Shown piece after piece: positions 38,575 through 51,686 of a stretch of DNA of 64,000 nt. The notes under the pieces were generated by a model that searched no databases, was not told the origin of the DNA, and worked only from the letters and a program-made list of their open reading frames with translations. Each line of letters opens with the position of its first letter. Positions within the stretch are counted from its first letter, which is position 1. The stretch is from Utricularia gibba. Lineage: Eukaryota > Streptophyta > Magnoliopsida > Lamiales > Lentibulariaceae. A program made the translations under genes and the position numbers. The stretch covers positions 3,286,001 through 3,350,000 of the forward strand of contig NEEC01000012.1 in NCBI GenBank assembly GCA_002189035.1. Direction: 5' to 3'.

Positions 38575-41500
38575 ATGTGCCACAAATTGGCCACCACGTT
38601 CGCGACGATGCGACTCGGAACACGAGAATCGACGCGATTGTGATTTTCGCTTGCAAAACATCTGCGTTTTATTGGGTGACGTGAAGTATGGGTTTTCGAG
38701 GCGATCTCTGAACAAGCTCTGGGTGTGTCCCTACCCGCAGCCTCATGGTGGCCTCGCACACCGTTCGGCATCTCGTCGATATCTGAAATCAAGATGAGTC
38801 ACGCTGCGCCCGGCATACCGTTTCGAACCCGTCCCCGTTTCAGCTTCCGTGTTGAAAGCATCTTCGTCCGAGGATGCATCAGAGCTCGAATTATCGCCTT
38901 ATATTAGCCTTCAGATGTGCCAAATTGGCCACCACGTTCGCGACGATGCGACTCGGAACACGAGAATCGACGCGATTGTGATTTTCGGCTTGCAAAACAT
39001 CTGCGTTTTATTGGGTGACGTGAAGTATGGGTTTTCGAGGCGATCTCTGAACAAGCTCTGGGTGTGTCCCTACCCGCAGCCTCATGGTGGCCTCGCACAC
39101 CGTTCGGCATCTCGTCGATATCTGAAATCGTGATGAGTCACGCTGCGCCCGGCATACCGTTTCGAAGCCCTTTCCGTGCCGGTCAGCTTCCGTGTTGAAA
39201 GCTTCTTCGTCCGAGGATGCATCAGAGCTCGAATTATCGCCTTATATTAGCCTTCAGATGTGCCACAAATTGGCCACCACGTTCGCGACGATGACTCGGA
39301 ACACGAGAATCGACGCGATTGTGATTTTCGGCTTGCAAAACATCTGCGTTTTATTGGGTGACGTGAAGTATGGGTTTTCGAGGCGATCTCTGAACAAGCT
39401 CTGGTGTGTCCCTACCCGCAGCCTCATGGTGGCCTCGCACACCGTTCGGCATCTCGTCGATATCTGAAGATCAAGATGAGTCACGCTGCGCCCGGCATAC
39501 CGTTTCGAACCCCTTTCCGTGCCGGTCAGCTTCCGTGTTGAAAGCTTCTTCGTCCGAGGATGCATCAGAGCTCGAATTATCGCCTTATATTAGCCTTCAG
39601 ATGTGCCACAAATTGGCCACCACGTTCGCGACGATGCGACTCGGAACACGAGAATCGACGCGATTGTGATTTTCGGCTTGCAAAACATCTGCGTTTTATT
39701 GGGTGACGTGAAGTATGGGTTTTCGAGGCGATCTCTGAACAAGCTCTGGGTGTGTCCCTACCCGCAGCCTCATGGTGGCCTCGCACACCGTTCGGCATTC
39801 GTCGATATCTGAAATCAAGATGAGTCACGCTGCGCCCGGCATACCGTTTCGAACCCCTTTCCGTGCCGGTCAGCTTCCGTGTTGAAAGCATCTTCGTCCG
39901 AGGATGCATCAGAGCTCGAATTATCGCCTTATATTAGCCTTCAGATGTGCCACAAATTGGCCACCACGTTCGCGACGATGCGACTCGGAACACGAATCGA
40001 CGCGATTGTGATTTTCGCTTGCAAAACATCTGCGTTTTATTGGGTGACGTGAAGTATGGGTTTTCGAGGCGATCTCTGAACAAGCTCTAGGTGTGTTCCT
40101 ACCCGCAGCCTCATGGTGGCCTCGCACACCGTTCGGCATTCGTCGATATCTGAAATCGTGATGAGTCACGCTGCGCCCGGCATACCGTTTCGAACCCTTT
40201 CCGTGCCGGTCAGCTTCCGTGTTGAAAGCTTCTTCGTCCGAGGATGCATCAGAGCTCGAATTATCGCCTTATCTTAGCCTTCAGATGTGCCACAAATTGG
40301 CCACCACGTTCGCGACGATGCGACTCACGAGAATCGACGCGATTGTGATTTTCGGCTTGCAAAACATCTGCGTTTTATTGGGGTGACGTGAAGTATGGGT
40401 TTTCGAGGCGATCTCTGAACAAGCTCTGGGTGTGTCCCTACCCGCAGCCTCATGGTGGCCTCGCACACCGTTCGGTATTCGGCGATATCCTGAAACCGTG
40501 ATGAGTCACGCTGCGCCCGGCATACCGTTTCGAACCCCTTTCCGTGCCGGTCAGCTTCCGTGTTGAAAGCATCTTCGTCCGAGGATGCATCAGAGCTCGA
40601 ATTATCGCCTTATATTAGCCTTCAGATGTGCCACAAATTGGCCACCACGTTCGCGACGATGCGACTCGGAACACGAGAATCGACGCGATGTGATTTTCGC
40701 TTGCAAAACATCTGCGTTTTATTGGGTGACGTGAAGTATGGGTTTTCGAGGCGATCTCTGAACAAGCTCTGGTGTGTCCCTACCCGCAGCCTCATGGTGG
40801 CCTCGCACACCGTTCGGTATTTCGGCATATCCTGAAAACCGTGATGAGTCACGCTGCGCCGGCATACCGTTTCGAACCCCTTTCCGTGCCGGTCAGCTTC
40901 CGTGTTGAAAGCATCTTCGTCCGAGGATGCATCAGAGCTCGAATTATCGCCTTATATTAGCCTTCAGATGTGCCACAAATTGGCCACCACGTTCGCGACG
41001 ATGACGATTCGGAACACGAGAATCGACGCGATTGTGATTTTCGCTTGCAAAACATCTGCGTTTTATTGGGTGACGTGAAGTATGGGTTTTCGAGGCGATC
41101 TCTGAACAAGCTCTGGGTGTGTCCCTACCCGCAGCCTCATGGTGCTCGCACACCGTTCGGCATTCGTCGATATCTGAAAAAGATGAGTCACGCTGCGCCC
41201 GGCATACCGTTTCGAACCCCTTTCCGTGCCGGTCAGCTTCCGTGTTGAAAGCATCTTCGTCCGAGGATGCATCAGAGCTCGAATTATCGCCTATATTAGC
41301 CTTCAGATGTGCCACAAATTGGCCACCACGTTCGCGACGATGCGACTCGGAACACGAGAATCGACGCGATTGTGATTTTCGCTTGCAAAACATCTGCGTT
41401 TTATTGGGTGACGTGAAGTATGGGTTTTCGAGGCGATCTCTGAACAAGCTCTGGGTGTGTCCCTACCCGCAGCCTCATGGTGGCCTCGCACACCGTTCGG

Positions 41501-44500
41501 CATTCTCGTCGATATCTGAAACCGTGATGAGTCACGCTGCGCCCGGCATACCGTTTCGAACCCTTTCCGTGCCGGTCAGCTTCCGTGTTGAAAGCATCTT
41601 CGTCCGAGGATGCATCAGAGCTCGAATTATCGCCTTATCTTAGCCTTCAGATGTGCCACAAATTGGCCACCACGTTCGCGACGATGCGACTCGGAACACG
41701 AGAATCGACGCGATTGTGATTTTCGGCTTGCAAAACATCTGCGTTTTATTGGTGACGTGAAGTATGGGTTTTCGAGGCGATCTCTGAACAAGCTCTGGGT
41801 GTGTCCCTACCCGCAGCCTCATGGTGGCCTCGCACACCGTTCGGTATTCGTCGATATCCTGAAAACCGTGATGAGTCACGCTGCGCCGGCATACCGTTTC
41901 GAACCCCTTTCCGTGCCGGTCAGCTTCCGTGTTGAAAGCATCTTCGTCCGAGGATGCATCAGAGCTCGAATTATCGCCTTATATTAGCCTTCAGATGTGC
42001 CACAAATTGGCCACCACGTTCGCGACGATGCGAGTTTCGGAACACGAGAATCGACGCGATTGTGATTTTCGGCTTGCAAAAGATCTGCGTTTTATTGGAT
42101 GACGTGAAGTATGGGTTTTCGATGCGATCTCTGAACAAGCTCTGGGTGTGTCCCTACCCGCAGCCTCATGGTGGCCTCGCACACCGTTCGGTATTTCGGC
42201 GATATCCTGAAAACCGTGATGAGTCACGCTGCGCCGGCATACCGTTTCGAACCCTTTCCGTGCCGGTCAGCTTCCGTGTTGAAAGCATCTTCGTCCGAGG
42301 ATGCATCAGAGCTCGAATTATCGCCTTATATTAGCCTTCAGATGTGCCACAAATTTGGCCACCACGTTCGCGACGATGCGACTCGGAACACGAGAATCGA
42401 CGCGATTGTGATTTTCGCTTGCAAAACATCTGTTTTATTGGGTGACGTGAAGTATGGGTTTTCGAGGCGATCTCTGAACAAGCTCTAGGTGTGTTCCTAC
42501 CCGCAGCCTCATGGTGGCCTCGCACACCGTTCGGCATTCGTCGATATCTGAAATCAAGATGAGTCACGCTGCGCCCGGCATACCGTTTCGAACCCCTTTC
42601 CGTGCCGGTCAGCTTCCGTGTTGAAAGCATCTTCGTCCGAGGATGCATCAGAGCTCGAATTATCGCCTTATATTAGCCTTCAGATGTGCACAAATTGGCC
42701 ACCACGTTCGCGACGATGCGACTCGGAACACGAATCGACGCGATTGTGATTTTCGCCTTGCAAAACATCTGCGTTTTATTGGTGACGTGAAGTATGGGTT
42801 TTCGGCGATCTCTGAACAAGCTCTAGGTGTGTTCCTACCCGCAGCTCATGGTGGCCTCGCACACCGTTCGGTATTCGTCGATATCCTGAAATCGTGATGA
42901 GTCACGCTGCGCCGGCATACCGTTTCGAACCCCTTTCCGTGCCGGTCAGCTTCCGTGTTGAAAGCATCTTCGTCCGAGGATGCATCAGAGCTCGAATTAT
43001 CGCCTTATATTAGCCTTCAGATGTGCCACAAATTGGCCACCACGTTCGCGACGATGATTCGGAACACGAGAATCGACGCGATTGTGATTTTCGGCTTGCA
43101 AAACATCTGCGTTTTATTGGATGACGTGAAGTATGGGTTTTCGAGGCGATCTCTGAACAAGCTCTGGGTGTGTCCCTACCCGCAGCCTCATGGTGGCCTC
43201 GCACACCGTTCGGTATTTCGGCGATATCCTGAAAACCGTGATGAGTCACGCTGCGCCGGCATACCGTTTCGAACCCCTTTCCGTGCGGTCAGCTTCCGTG
43301 TTGAAAGCATCTTCGTCCGAGGATGCATCAGAGCTCGAATTATCGCCTTATATAGCCTTCAGATGTGCCACAAATTGGCCACCACGTTCGCGACGATGCG
43401 ACTCGGAACACGAGAATCGACGCGATTGTGATTTTCGCTTGCAAAACATCTGCGTTTTATTGGTGACGTGAAGTATGGGTTTTCGAGGCGATCTCTGAAC
43501 AAGCTCTGGGTGTGTCCCTACCCGCAGCCTCATGGTGGCCTCGCACACCGTTCGGCATTTCGTCGATATCTGAAGACATGAGTCACGCTGCGCCGGCATA
43601 CCGTTTCGAACCCTTTCCGTGCCGGTCAGCTTCCGTGTTGAAAGCATCTTCGTCCGAGGATGCATCAGAGCTCGAATTATCGCCTTATATTAGCCTTCAG
43701 ATGTGCCACAAATTGGCCACCACGTTCGCGACGATGCGACTCGGAACACGAGAATCGACGCGATTGTGATTTTCGCCTTGCAAAACATCTGCGTTTTATT
43801 GGGTGACGTGAAGTATGGGTTTTCGAGGCGATCTCTGAACAAGCTCTGGTGTGTTCCTACCCGCAGCCTCATGGTGGCCTCGCACACCGTTCGGCATTCG
43901 TCGATATCTGAAATCGATGAGTCACGCTGCGCCCGGCATACCGTTTCGAACCCTTTCCGTGCCGGTCAGCTTCCGTGTTGAAAGCATCTTCGTCCGAGGA
44001 TGCATCAGAGCTCGAATTATCGCCTTATATTAGCCTTCAGATGTGCCACAAATTGGCCACCACGTTCGCGACGATGCCCGGAACACGAGAATCGACGCGA
44101 TTGTGATTTTCGGCTTGCAAAACATCTGCGTTTTATTGGTGACGTGAAGTATGGGTTTTCGAGCGATCTCTGAACAAGCTGGGTGTGTCCTACCCGCAGC
44201 CTCATGGTGGCCTCGCACACCGTTCGGTATTTCCGATATCCTGAAAACCGTGATGAGTCACGCTGCGCCGGCATACCGTTTCGAACCCCTTTCCGTGCCG
44301 GTCAGCTTCCGTGTTGAAAGCATCTTCGTCCGAGGATGCATCAGAGCTCGAATTATCGCCTTATATTAGCCTTCAGATGTGCCACAAATTGGCCACCACG
44401 TTCGCGACGATGCGACTCGGAACACGAGAATCGACGCGATTGTGATTTTCGCTTGCAAAACATCTGCGTTTTATTGGTGACGTGAAGTATGGGTTTTCGA

Positions 44501-44739
44501 GGCGATCTCTGAACAAGCTCTGGGTGTGTCCCTACCCGCAGCCTCATGGTGGCCTCGCACACCGTTCGGCATCTCGTCGATATCTTGAAACAAGATGAGT
44601 CACGCTGCGCCGGCATACCGTTTCGAACCCTTTCCGTGCCGGTCAGCTTCCGTGTTGAAAGCATCTTCGTCCGAGGATGCATCAGAGCTCGAATTATCGC
44701 CTTATATTAGCCTTCAGATGTGCCACAAATTGGCCACCA

Positions 44740-45720
44740 CGTTCGCGACGATGCCGCTCGACTCACGGTGGCCGACGATCGATTGTGACCGTTTTCGCTT
44801 CATCTCGTCGATATCTGAACATCTGCGATTTTATTGGGTCAGACGTGCCCGGCATACCTTTTTCGGCGATCTCTGAACAAGCGTCAGCTGTTCCTACCCG
44901 CAGCCTCATGGTGGCCTCGCACACCGTTCGGCATCTCGTCGATATCTGAGGATGAAGATCAAGAGAATCACGCTCTTATCGCCGCCTTCAGATGTGCCAC
45001 AAATTGGCCACCACGTTCGCGACGATGCGACTCGGAACACGAGAATCGACGCGATTGTGATTTTCGCGTTGCCGGAACAGCTCTCCGTGTTGATTGGGAC
45101 GTCTTCGTCCGAGGATGCATTTTCGAGGCTCGAATTATCAAGCTCTTATATTAGCCTTCAGATGTGCCACAAATTGGCCACCACGTTCGCGACGATGCGA
45201 CTCGGAACACGAGAATCGACGCGATTGTGATTTTCGCTCTTGCAAAACCGTCTCGGCATTGGGTGACGTCGATATCTTATGAGGTTTTCGAGAGTCTCTG
45301 CTGCAAGCTCGGCATACCGTGTTCCTACCCGCAGCCTCATGCGTGGCCTGCGCTCCACTGTTGAAGCATGCGTCGATATCCTTGATGCAACAAGAGAATC
45401 ACGCTCTTATCGCCCCTTCAGATGTGCCACAAATTGGCCACCACGTTCGCGACGATGCGACTCGGAACACGAGAATCGACGCGATTGTGATTTTCGCCTT
45501 GCAAAATCTGCCGATCAGCTTCCGTGTTGAAGCATGGGTTCGTTCGAGGAGGATGATCAAGAGCTCGAATTATCGCCTTATATTAGCCTTCAGATGTGCC
45601 ACAAATTGGCCACCACGTTCGCGACGATGCGACTCGGAACACGAAATCGCTCGCGATTGTGACACGCGTTCGCAAGCAACATCGCGTTCGATATCCTGAT
45701 GAATGATGTAGTGGTTTTCG
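44740..45720 (+). repeat. Scrambled satellite block with half-length units
   Basis: Unit starts ('atgtgccacaaattgg') fall at 44718, 44992, 45162, 45422, 45594 and 45938, giving spacings of 274, 170, 260, 172 and 344 bp in place of about 344. The first 80-90 bp of each unit are normal. The remainder interleaves fragments of the two halves, for example 'ttgattgggacg' with 'tcttcgtccgaggatgca', 'ttttcgagg' with 'ctcgaattatc' and 'aagctct'. No foreign sequence is present. It may be a real rearrangement or an assembly consensus made from reads aligned in two registers. Confidence 0.85.
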
Positions 45721-48700
45721 AGGCGATCTCTGAACAAGCTCTGGTGTGTCCTACCCGCAGCCTCATGGTGGCCTCGCACACCGTTCGGTATTCGGCGATA
45801 TCTGAAAACCGTGATGAGTCACGCTGCGCCGGCATACCGTTTCGAACCCCTTTCCGTGCCGGTCAGCTTCCGTGTTGAAAGCATCTTCGTCCGAGGATGC
45901 ATCAGAGCTCGAATTATCGCCTTATATTAGCCTTCAGATGTGCCACAAATTGGCCACCACGTTCGCGACGATGCGACTCGGAACACGAGAATCGACGCGA
46001 TTGTGATTTTCGCCTTGCAAAACATCTGCGTTTTATTGGGTGACGTGAAGTATGGGTTTTCGAGGCGATCTCTGAACAAGCTCTGGGTGTGTCCCTACCG
46101 CAGCCTCATGGTGGCCTCGCACACCGTTCGGTATTTCGGCGATATCTGAAAACCGTGATGAGTCACGCTGCGCCCGGCATACCGTTTCGAACCCCTTTCC
46201 GTGCCGGTCAGCTTCCGTGTTGAAAGCATCTTCGTCCGAGGATGCATCAGAGCTCGAATTATCGCCTTATATTAGCCTTCAGATGTGCCACAAATTGGCC
46301 ACCAGTTCGCGACGATGCGACTCGGAACACGAGAATCGACGCGATTGTGATTTTCGCCTTGCAAAACATCTGCGTTTTATTGGATGACGTGAAGTATGGG
46401 TTTTCGAGGCGATCTCTGAACAAGCTCTGGGTGTGTCCCTACCCGCAGCCTCATGGTGGCCTCGCACACCGTTCGGTATTCGGCGATATCTGAAAACCGT
46501 GATGAGTCACGCTGCGCCGGCATACCGTTTCGAACCCCTTTCCGTGCCGGTCAGCTTCCGTGTTGAAAGCATCTTCGTCCGAGGATGCATCAGAGCTCGA
46601 ATTATCGCCTTATATTAGCCTTCAGATGTGCCACAAATTGGCCACCACGTTCGCGACGATGCGACTCGGAACACGAGAATCGACGCGATTGTGATTTTCG
46701 CTTGCAAAACATCTGCGTTTTATTGGTGACGTGAAGTATGGGTTTTCGAGGCGATCTCTGAACAAGCTCTGGTGTGTCCTACCCGCAGCCTCATGGTGGC
46801 CTCGCACACCGTTCGGTATTCGTCGATATCTGAAATGATGAGTCACGCTGCGCCCGGCATACCGTTTCGAACCCTTTCCGTGCCGGTCAGCTTCCGTGTT
46901 GAAAGCTTCTTCGTCCGAGGATGCATCAGAGCTCGAATTATCGCCTTATCTTAGCCTTCAGATGTGCCACAAATTGGCCACCACGTTCGCGACGATGCGA
47001 CTCGGAACACGAGAATCGACGCGATTGTGATTTTCGCTTGCAAAACATCTGCGTTTTATTGGATGACGTGAAGTATGGGTTTTCGAGGCGATCTCTGAAC
47101 AAGCTCTGGTGTGTCCTACCCGCAGCCTCATGGTGGCCTCGCACACCGTTCGGTATTCGGCGATATCCTGAAATCGTGATGAGTCACGCTGCGGCATACC
47201 GTTTCGAACCCCTTTCCGTGCCGGTCAGCTTCCGTGTTGAAAGCATCTTCGTCCGAGGATGCATCAGAGCTCGAATTATCGCCTTATATTAGCCTTCAGA
47301 TGTGCCACAAATTGGCCACACGTTCGCGACGATGATCGGAACACGAGAATCGACGCGATTGTGATTTTCGGCTTGCAAAAGATCTGCGTTTTATTGGATG
47401 ACGTGAAGTATGGGTTTTCGAGCGATCTCTGAACAAGCTCTGGGTGTGTCCCTACCCGCAGCCTCATGGTGGCCTCGCACACCGTTCGGTATTTCGGCCA
47501 TATCTGAAAACCGTGATGAGTCACGCTGCGCCGGCATACCGTTTCGAACCCCTTTCCGTGCCGGTCAGCTTCCGTGTTGAAAGCTTCTTCGTCCGAGGAT
47601 GCATCAGAGCTCGAATTATCGCCTTATCTTAGCCTTCAGATGTGCCACAAATTGGCCACCACGTTCGCGACGATGCGACTCGGAACACGAGAATCGACGC
47701 GATTGTGATTTTCGGCTTGCAAAACATCTGCGTTTTATTGGGTGACGTGAAGTAATGGTTTTCGAGCGATCTCTGAACAAGCTCTGGGTGTTCCCTACCC
47801 GCAGCCTCATGGTGGCCTCGCACACCGTTCGGCATCTCGTCGATATCTGAAGATCAAGATGAGTCACGCTGCGCCCGGCATACCGTTTCGAACCCTTTCC
47901 GTGCCGGTCAGCTTCCGTGTTGAAAGCTTCTTCGTCCGAGGATGCATCAGAGCTCGAATTATCGCCTTATTTAGCCTTCAGATGTGCCACAAATTGGCCA
48001 CCACGTTCGCGACGATGAGTTTCGGAACACGAGAATCGACGCGATTGTGATTTTCGGCTTGCAAAACATCTGCGTTTTATTGGATGACGTGAAGTATGGG
48101 TTTTCGAGGCGATCTCTGAACAAGCTCTGGGTGTGTCCCTACCCGCAGCCTCATGGTGGCCTCGCACACCGTTCGGCATTTCGGTCGATATCTGAAAAGT
48201 GATGAGTCACGCTGCGCCCGGCATACCGTTTCGAACCCCTTTCCGTGCCGGTCAGCTTCCGTGTTGAAAGCATCTTCGTCCGAGGATGCATCAGAGCTCG
48301 AATTATCGCCTTATATTAGCCTTCAGATGTGCCACAAATTGGCCACCACGTTCGCGACGATGAGTTTCGGAACACGAGAATCGACGCGATTGTGATTTTC
48401 GGCTTGCAAAAGATCTGCGTTTTATTGGATGACGTGAAGTATGGGTTTTCGATGCGATCTCTGAACAAGCTCTGGGTGTGTCCCTACCCGCAGCCTCATG
48501 GTGGCCTCGCACACCGTTCGGTATTTCGGCATATCCTGAAAACCGTGATGAGTCACGCTGCGCCGGCATACCGTTTCGAACCCCTTTCCGTGCCGGTCAG
48601 CTTCCGTGTTGAAAGCATCTTCGTCCGAGGATGCATCAGAGCTCGAATTATCGCCTTATATTAGCCTTCAGATGTGCCACAAATTGGCCACCACGTTCGC

Positions 48701-51066
48701 GACGATGCGACTCGGAACACGAGAATCGACGCGATTGTGATTTTCGCCTTGCAAAACATCTGCGTTTATTGGGTGACGTGAAGTATGGGTTTTCGAGGCG
48801 ATCTCTGAAAAGCTCTGGGTGTGTCCTACCCGCAGCCTCATGGTGGCCTCGCACACCGTTCGGCATCTCGTCGATATCTTGAAGATCAAGATGAGTCACG
48901 CTGCGCCCGGCATACCGTTTCGAACCCGTTCCGTGCCGGTCAGCTTCCGTGTTGAAAGCATCTTCGTCCGAGGATGCATCAGAGCTCGAATTATCGCCTT
49001 ATATTAGCCTTCAGATGTGCCACAAATTGGCCACCACGTTCGCGACGATGCGACTCGGAACACGAGAATCGACGCGATTGTGATTTTCGCCTTGCAAAAC
49101 ATCTGCGTTTTATTGGGTGACGTGAAGTATGGGTTTTCGAGGCGATCTCTGAACAAGCTCTGGTGTGTCCTACCCGCAGCCTCATGGTGGCCTCGCACAC
49201 CGTTCGGCATTCGTCGATATCTGAAGATCAAGATGAGTCACGCTGCGCCCGGCATACCGTTTCGAACCCTTTCCGTGCCGGTCAGCTTCCGTGTTGAAAG
49301 CATCTTCGTCCGAGGATGCATCAGAGCTCGAATTATCGCCTTATATTAGCCTTCAGATGTGCCACAAATTGGCCACCACGTTCGCGACGATGCGACTCGG
49401 AACACGAGAATCGACGCGATTGTGATTTTCGCCTTGCAAAACATCTGCGTTTTATTGGGTGACGTGAAGTATGGGTTTTCGAGGCGATCTCTGAACAAGC
49501 TCTGGTGTGTCCTACCCGCAGCCTCATGGTGGCCTCGCACACCGTTCGGTATTCGTCGATATCTTGAAATCAAGATGAGTCACGCTGCGCCCGGCATACC
49601 GTTTCGAACCCCTTTCCGTGCCGGTCAGCTTCCGTGTTGAAAGCATCTTCGTCCGAGGATGCATCAGAGCTCGAATTATCGCCTTATATTAGCCTTCAGA
49701 TGTGCCACAAATTGGCCACCACGTTCGCGACGATGCGACTCGGAACACGAGAATCGACGCGATTGTGATTTTCGCTTGCAAAACATCTGCGTTTTATTGG
49801 ATGACGTGAAGTATGGGTTTTCGAGGCGATCTCTGAACAAGCTCTAGGTGTGTTCCTACCCGCAGCCTCATGGTGGCCTCGCACACCGTTCGGCATTCGT
49901 CGATATCTTGAAATGATGAGTCACGCTGCGCCGGCATACCGTTTCGAACCCTTCCGTGCCGGTCAGCTTCCGTGTTGAAAGCATCTTCGTCCGAGGATGC
50001 ATCAGAGCTCGAATTATCGCCTTATATTAGCCTTCAGATGTGCCACAAATTGGCCACCACGTTCGCGACGATGCGACTCGGAACACGAGATCGACGCGAT
50101 TGTGATTTTCGCCTTGCAAAACATCTGCGTTTTATTGGGTGACGTGAAGTATGGGTTTTCGAGGCGATCTCTGAACAAGCTCTGGGTGTGTCCCTACCCG
50201 CAGCCTCATGGTGGCCTCGCACACCGTTCGGTATTTCGGCGATATCTGAAAAGATGAGTCACGCTGCGCCCGGCATACCGTTTCGAACCCCTTTCCGTGC
50301 CGGTCAGCTTCCGTGTTGAAAGCATCTCGTCCGAGGATGCATCAGAGCTCGAATTATCGCCTTATATTAGCCTTCAGATGTGCCACAAATTGGCCACCAC
50401 GTTCGCGACGATGCGACTCGGAACACGAGAATCGACGCGATTGTGATTTTCGCCTTGCAAAACATCTGCGTTTTATTGGGTGACGTGAAGTATGGGTTTT
50501 CGAGGCGATCTCTGAACAAGCTCTGGTGTGTCCTACCCGCAGCCTCATGGTGGCCTCGCACACCGTTCGGCATCTCGTCGATATCTTGAAGATCAATGAG
50601 TCACGCTGCGCCCGGCATACCGTTTCGAACCCTTTCCGTGCCGGTCAGCTTCCGTGTTGAAAGCATCTTCGTCCGAGGATGCATCAGAGCTCGAATTATC
50701 GCCTTATATTAGCCTTCAGATGTGCCACAAATTGGCCACCACGTTCGCGACGATGCGACTCGGAACACGAGAATCGACGCGATTGTGATTTTCGGCTTGC
50801 AAAACATCTGCGTTTTATTGGGTGACGTGAAGTATGGGTTTTCGAGGCGATCTCTGAACAAGCTCTGGGTGTGTCCCTACCCGCAGCCTCATGGTGGCCT
50901 CGCACACCGTTCGGCATCTCGTCGATATCTTGAAGATCAAGATGAGTCACGCTGCGCCCGGCATACCGTTTCGAACCCCTTTCCGTGCCGGTCAGCTTCC
51001 GTGTTGAAAGCATCTTCGTCCGAGGATGCATCAGAGCTCGAATTATCGCCTTATATTAGCCTTCAG

Positions 51067-51686
51067 ATGTGCCACAAATTGGCCCTACCCGCAGCCTCAT
51101 GGTGGCCTCGCACACCGTTCGGTATTTCGGCGGATATCCTGAAAACCGTGCCGGTCATGAGTCACGCTGCGCCTTATATTAGCCTTCAGGCATACCGTTT
51201 CGAACCCCTTTCCGTGCCGGTCAGCTTCCGTGTTGAAAGCATCTTCGTCCGAGGATGCATCAGAGCTCGAATTATCGCCTTATATTAGCCTTCAGATGTG
51301 CCACAAATTGGCCACCACGTTCGCGACGATGCGACTCGGAACACGAGAATCGACGCGATTGTGATTTTCGCCTTGCAAAACATCTGCGTTTTATTGGGTG
51401 ACGTGAAGTATGGGTTTTCGAGGCGATCTCTGAACAAGCTCTCGAATTATCGGCCTGTGTTCCTACCCGCAGCCTCATGGTGGCCTCGCACACCGTTCGG
51501 CATTCGGCGATATCCTGATATCTGCGCCCGGCATACCGAAAGCTTCCGTGTTGAAAGCATGATGAGTCACGCTGCGCCCGGCATACCGTTTCGAACCCGT
51601 TTCCGTGCCGGTCAGCTTCCGTGTTGAAAGCATCTTCGTCCGAGGATGCATCAGAGCTCGAATTATCGCCTTATATTAGCCTTCAG
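51067..51686 (+). repeat. Second scrambled satellite block (229- and 391-bp units)
   Basis: The unit starting at 51067 jumps from 'aaattggcc' to 'ctacccgcag', losing about 140 bp. It then has misplaced pieces 'gtgccggtcatgag' and 'gccttatattagccttcagg' inside its second half. The next unit, 51296-51686, contains 'ctcgaattatcgg' within its centre and a repeated 'gcccggcatacc' plus 'agcttccgtgttgaaagcat' near 51527-51560. All pieces are satellite. Confidence 0.85.
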
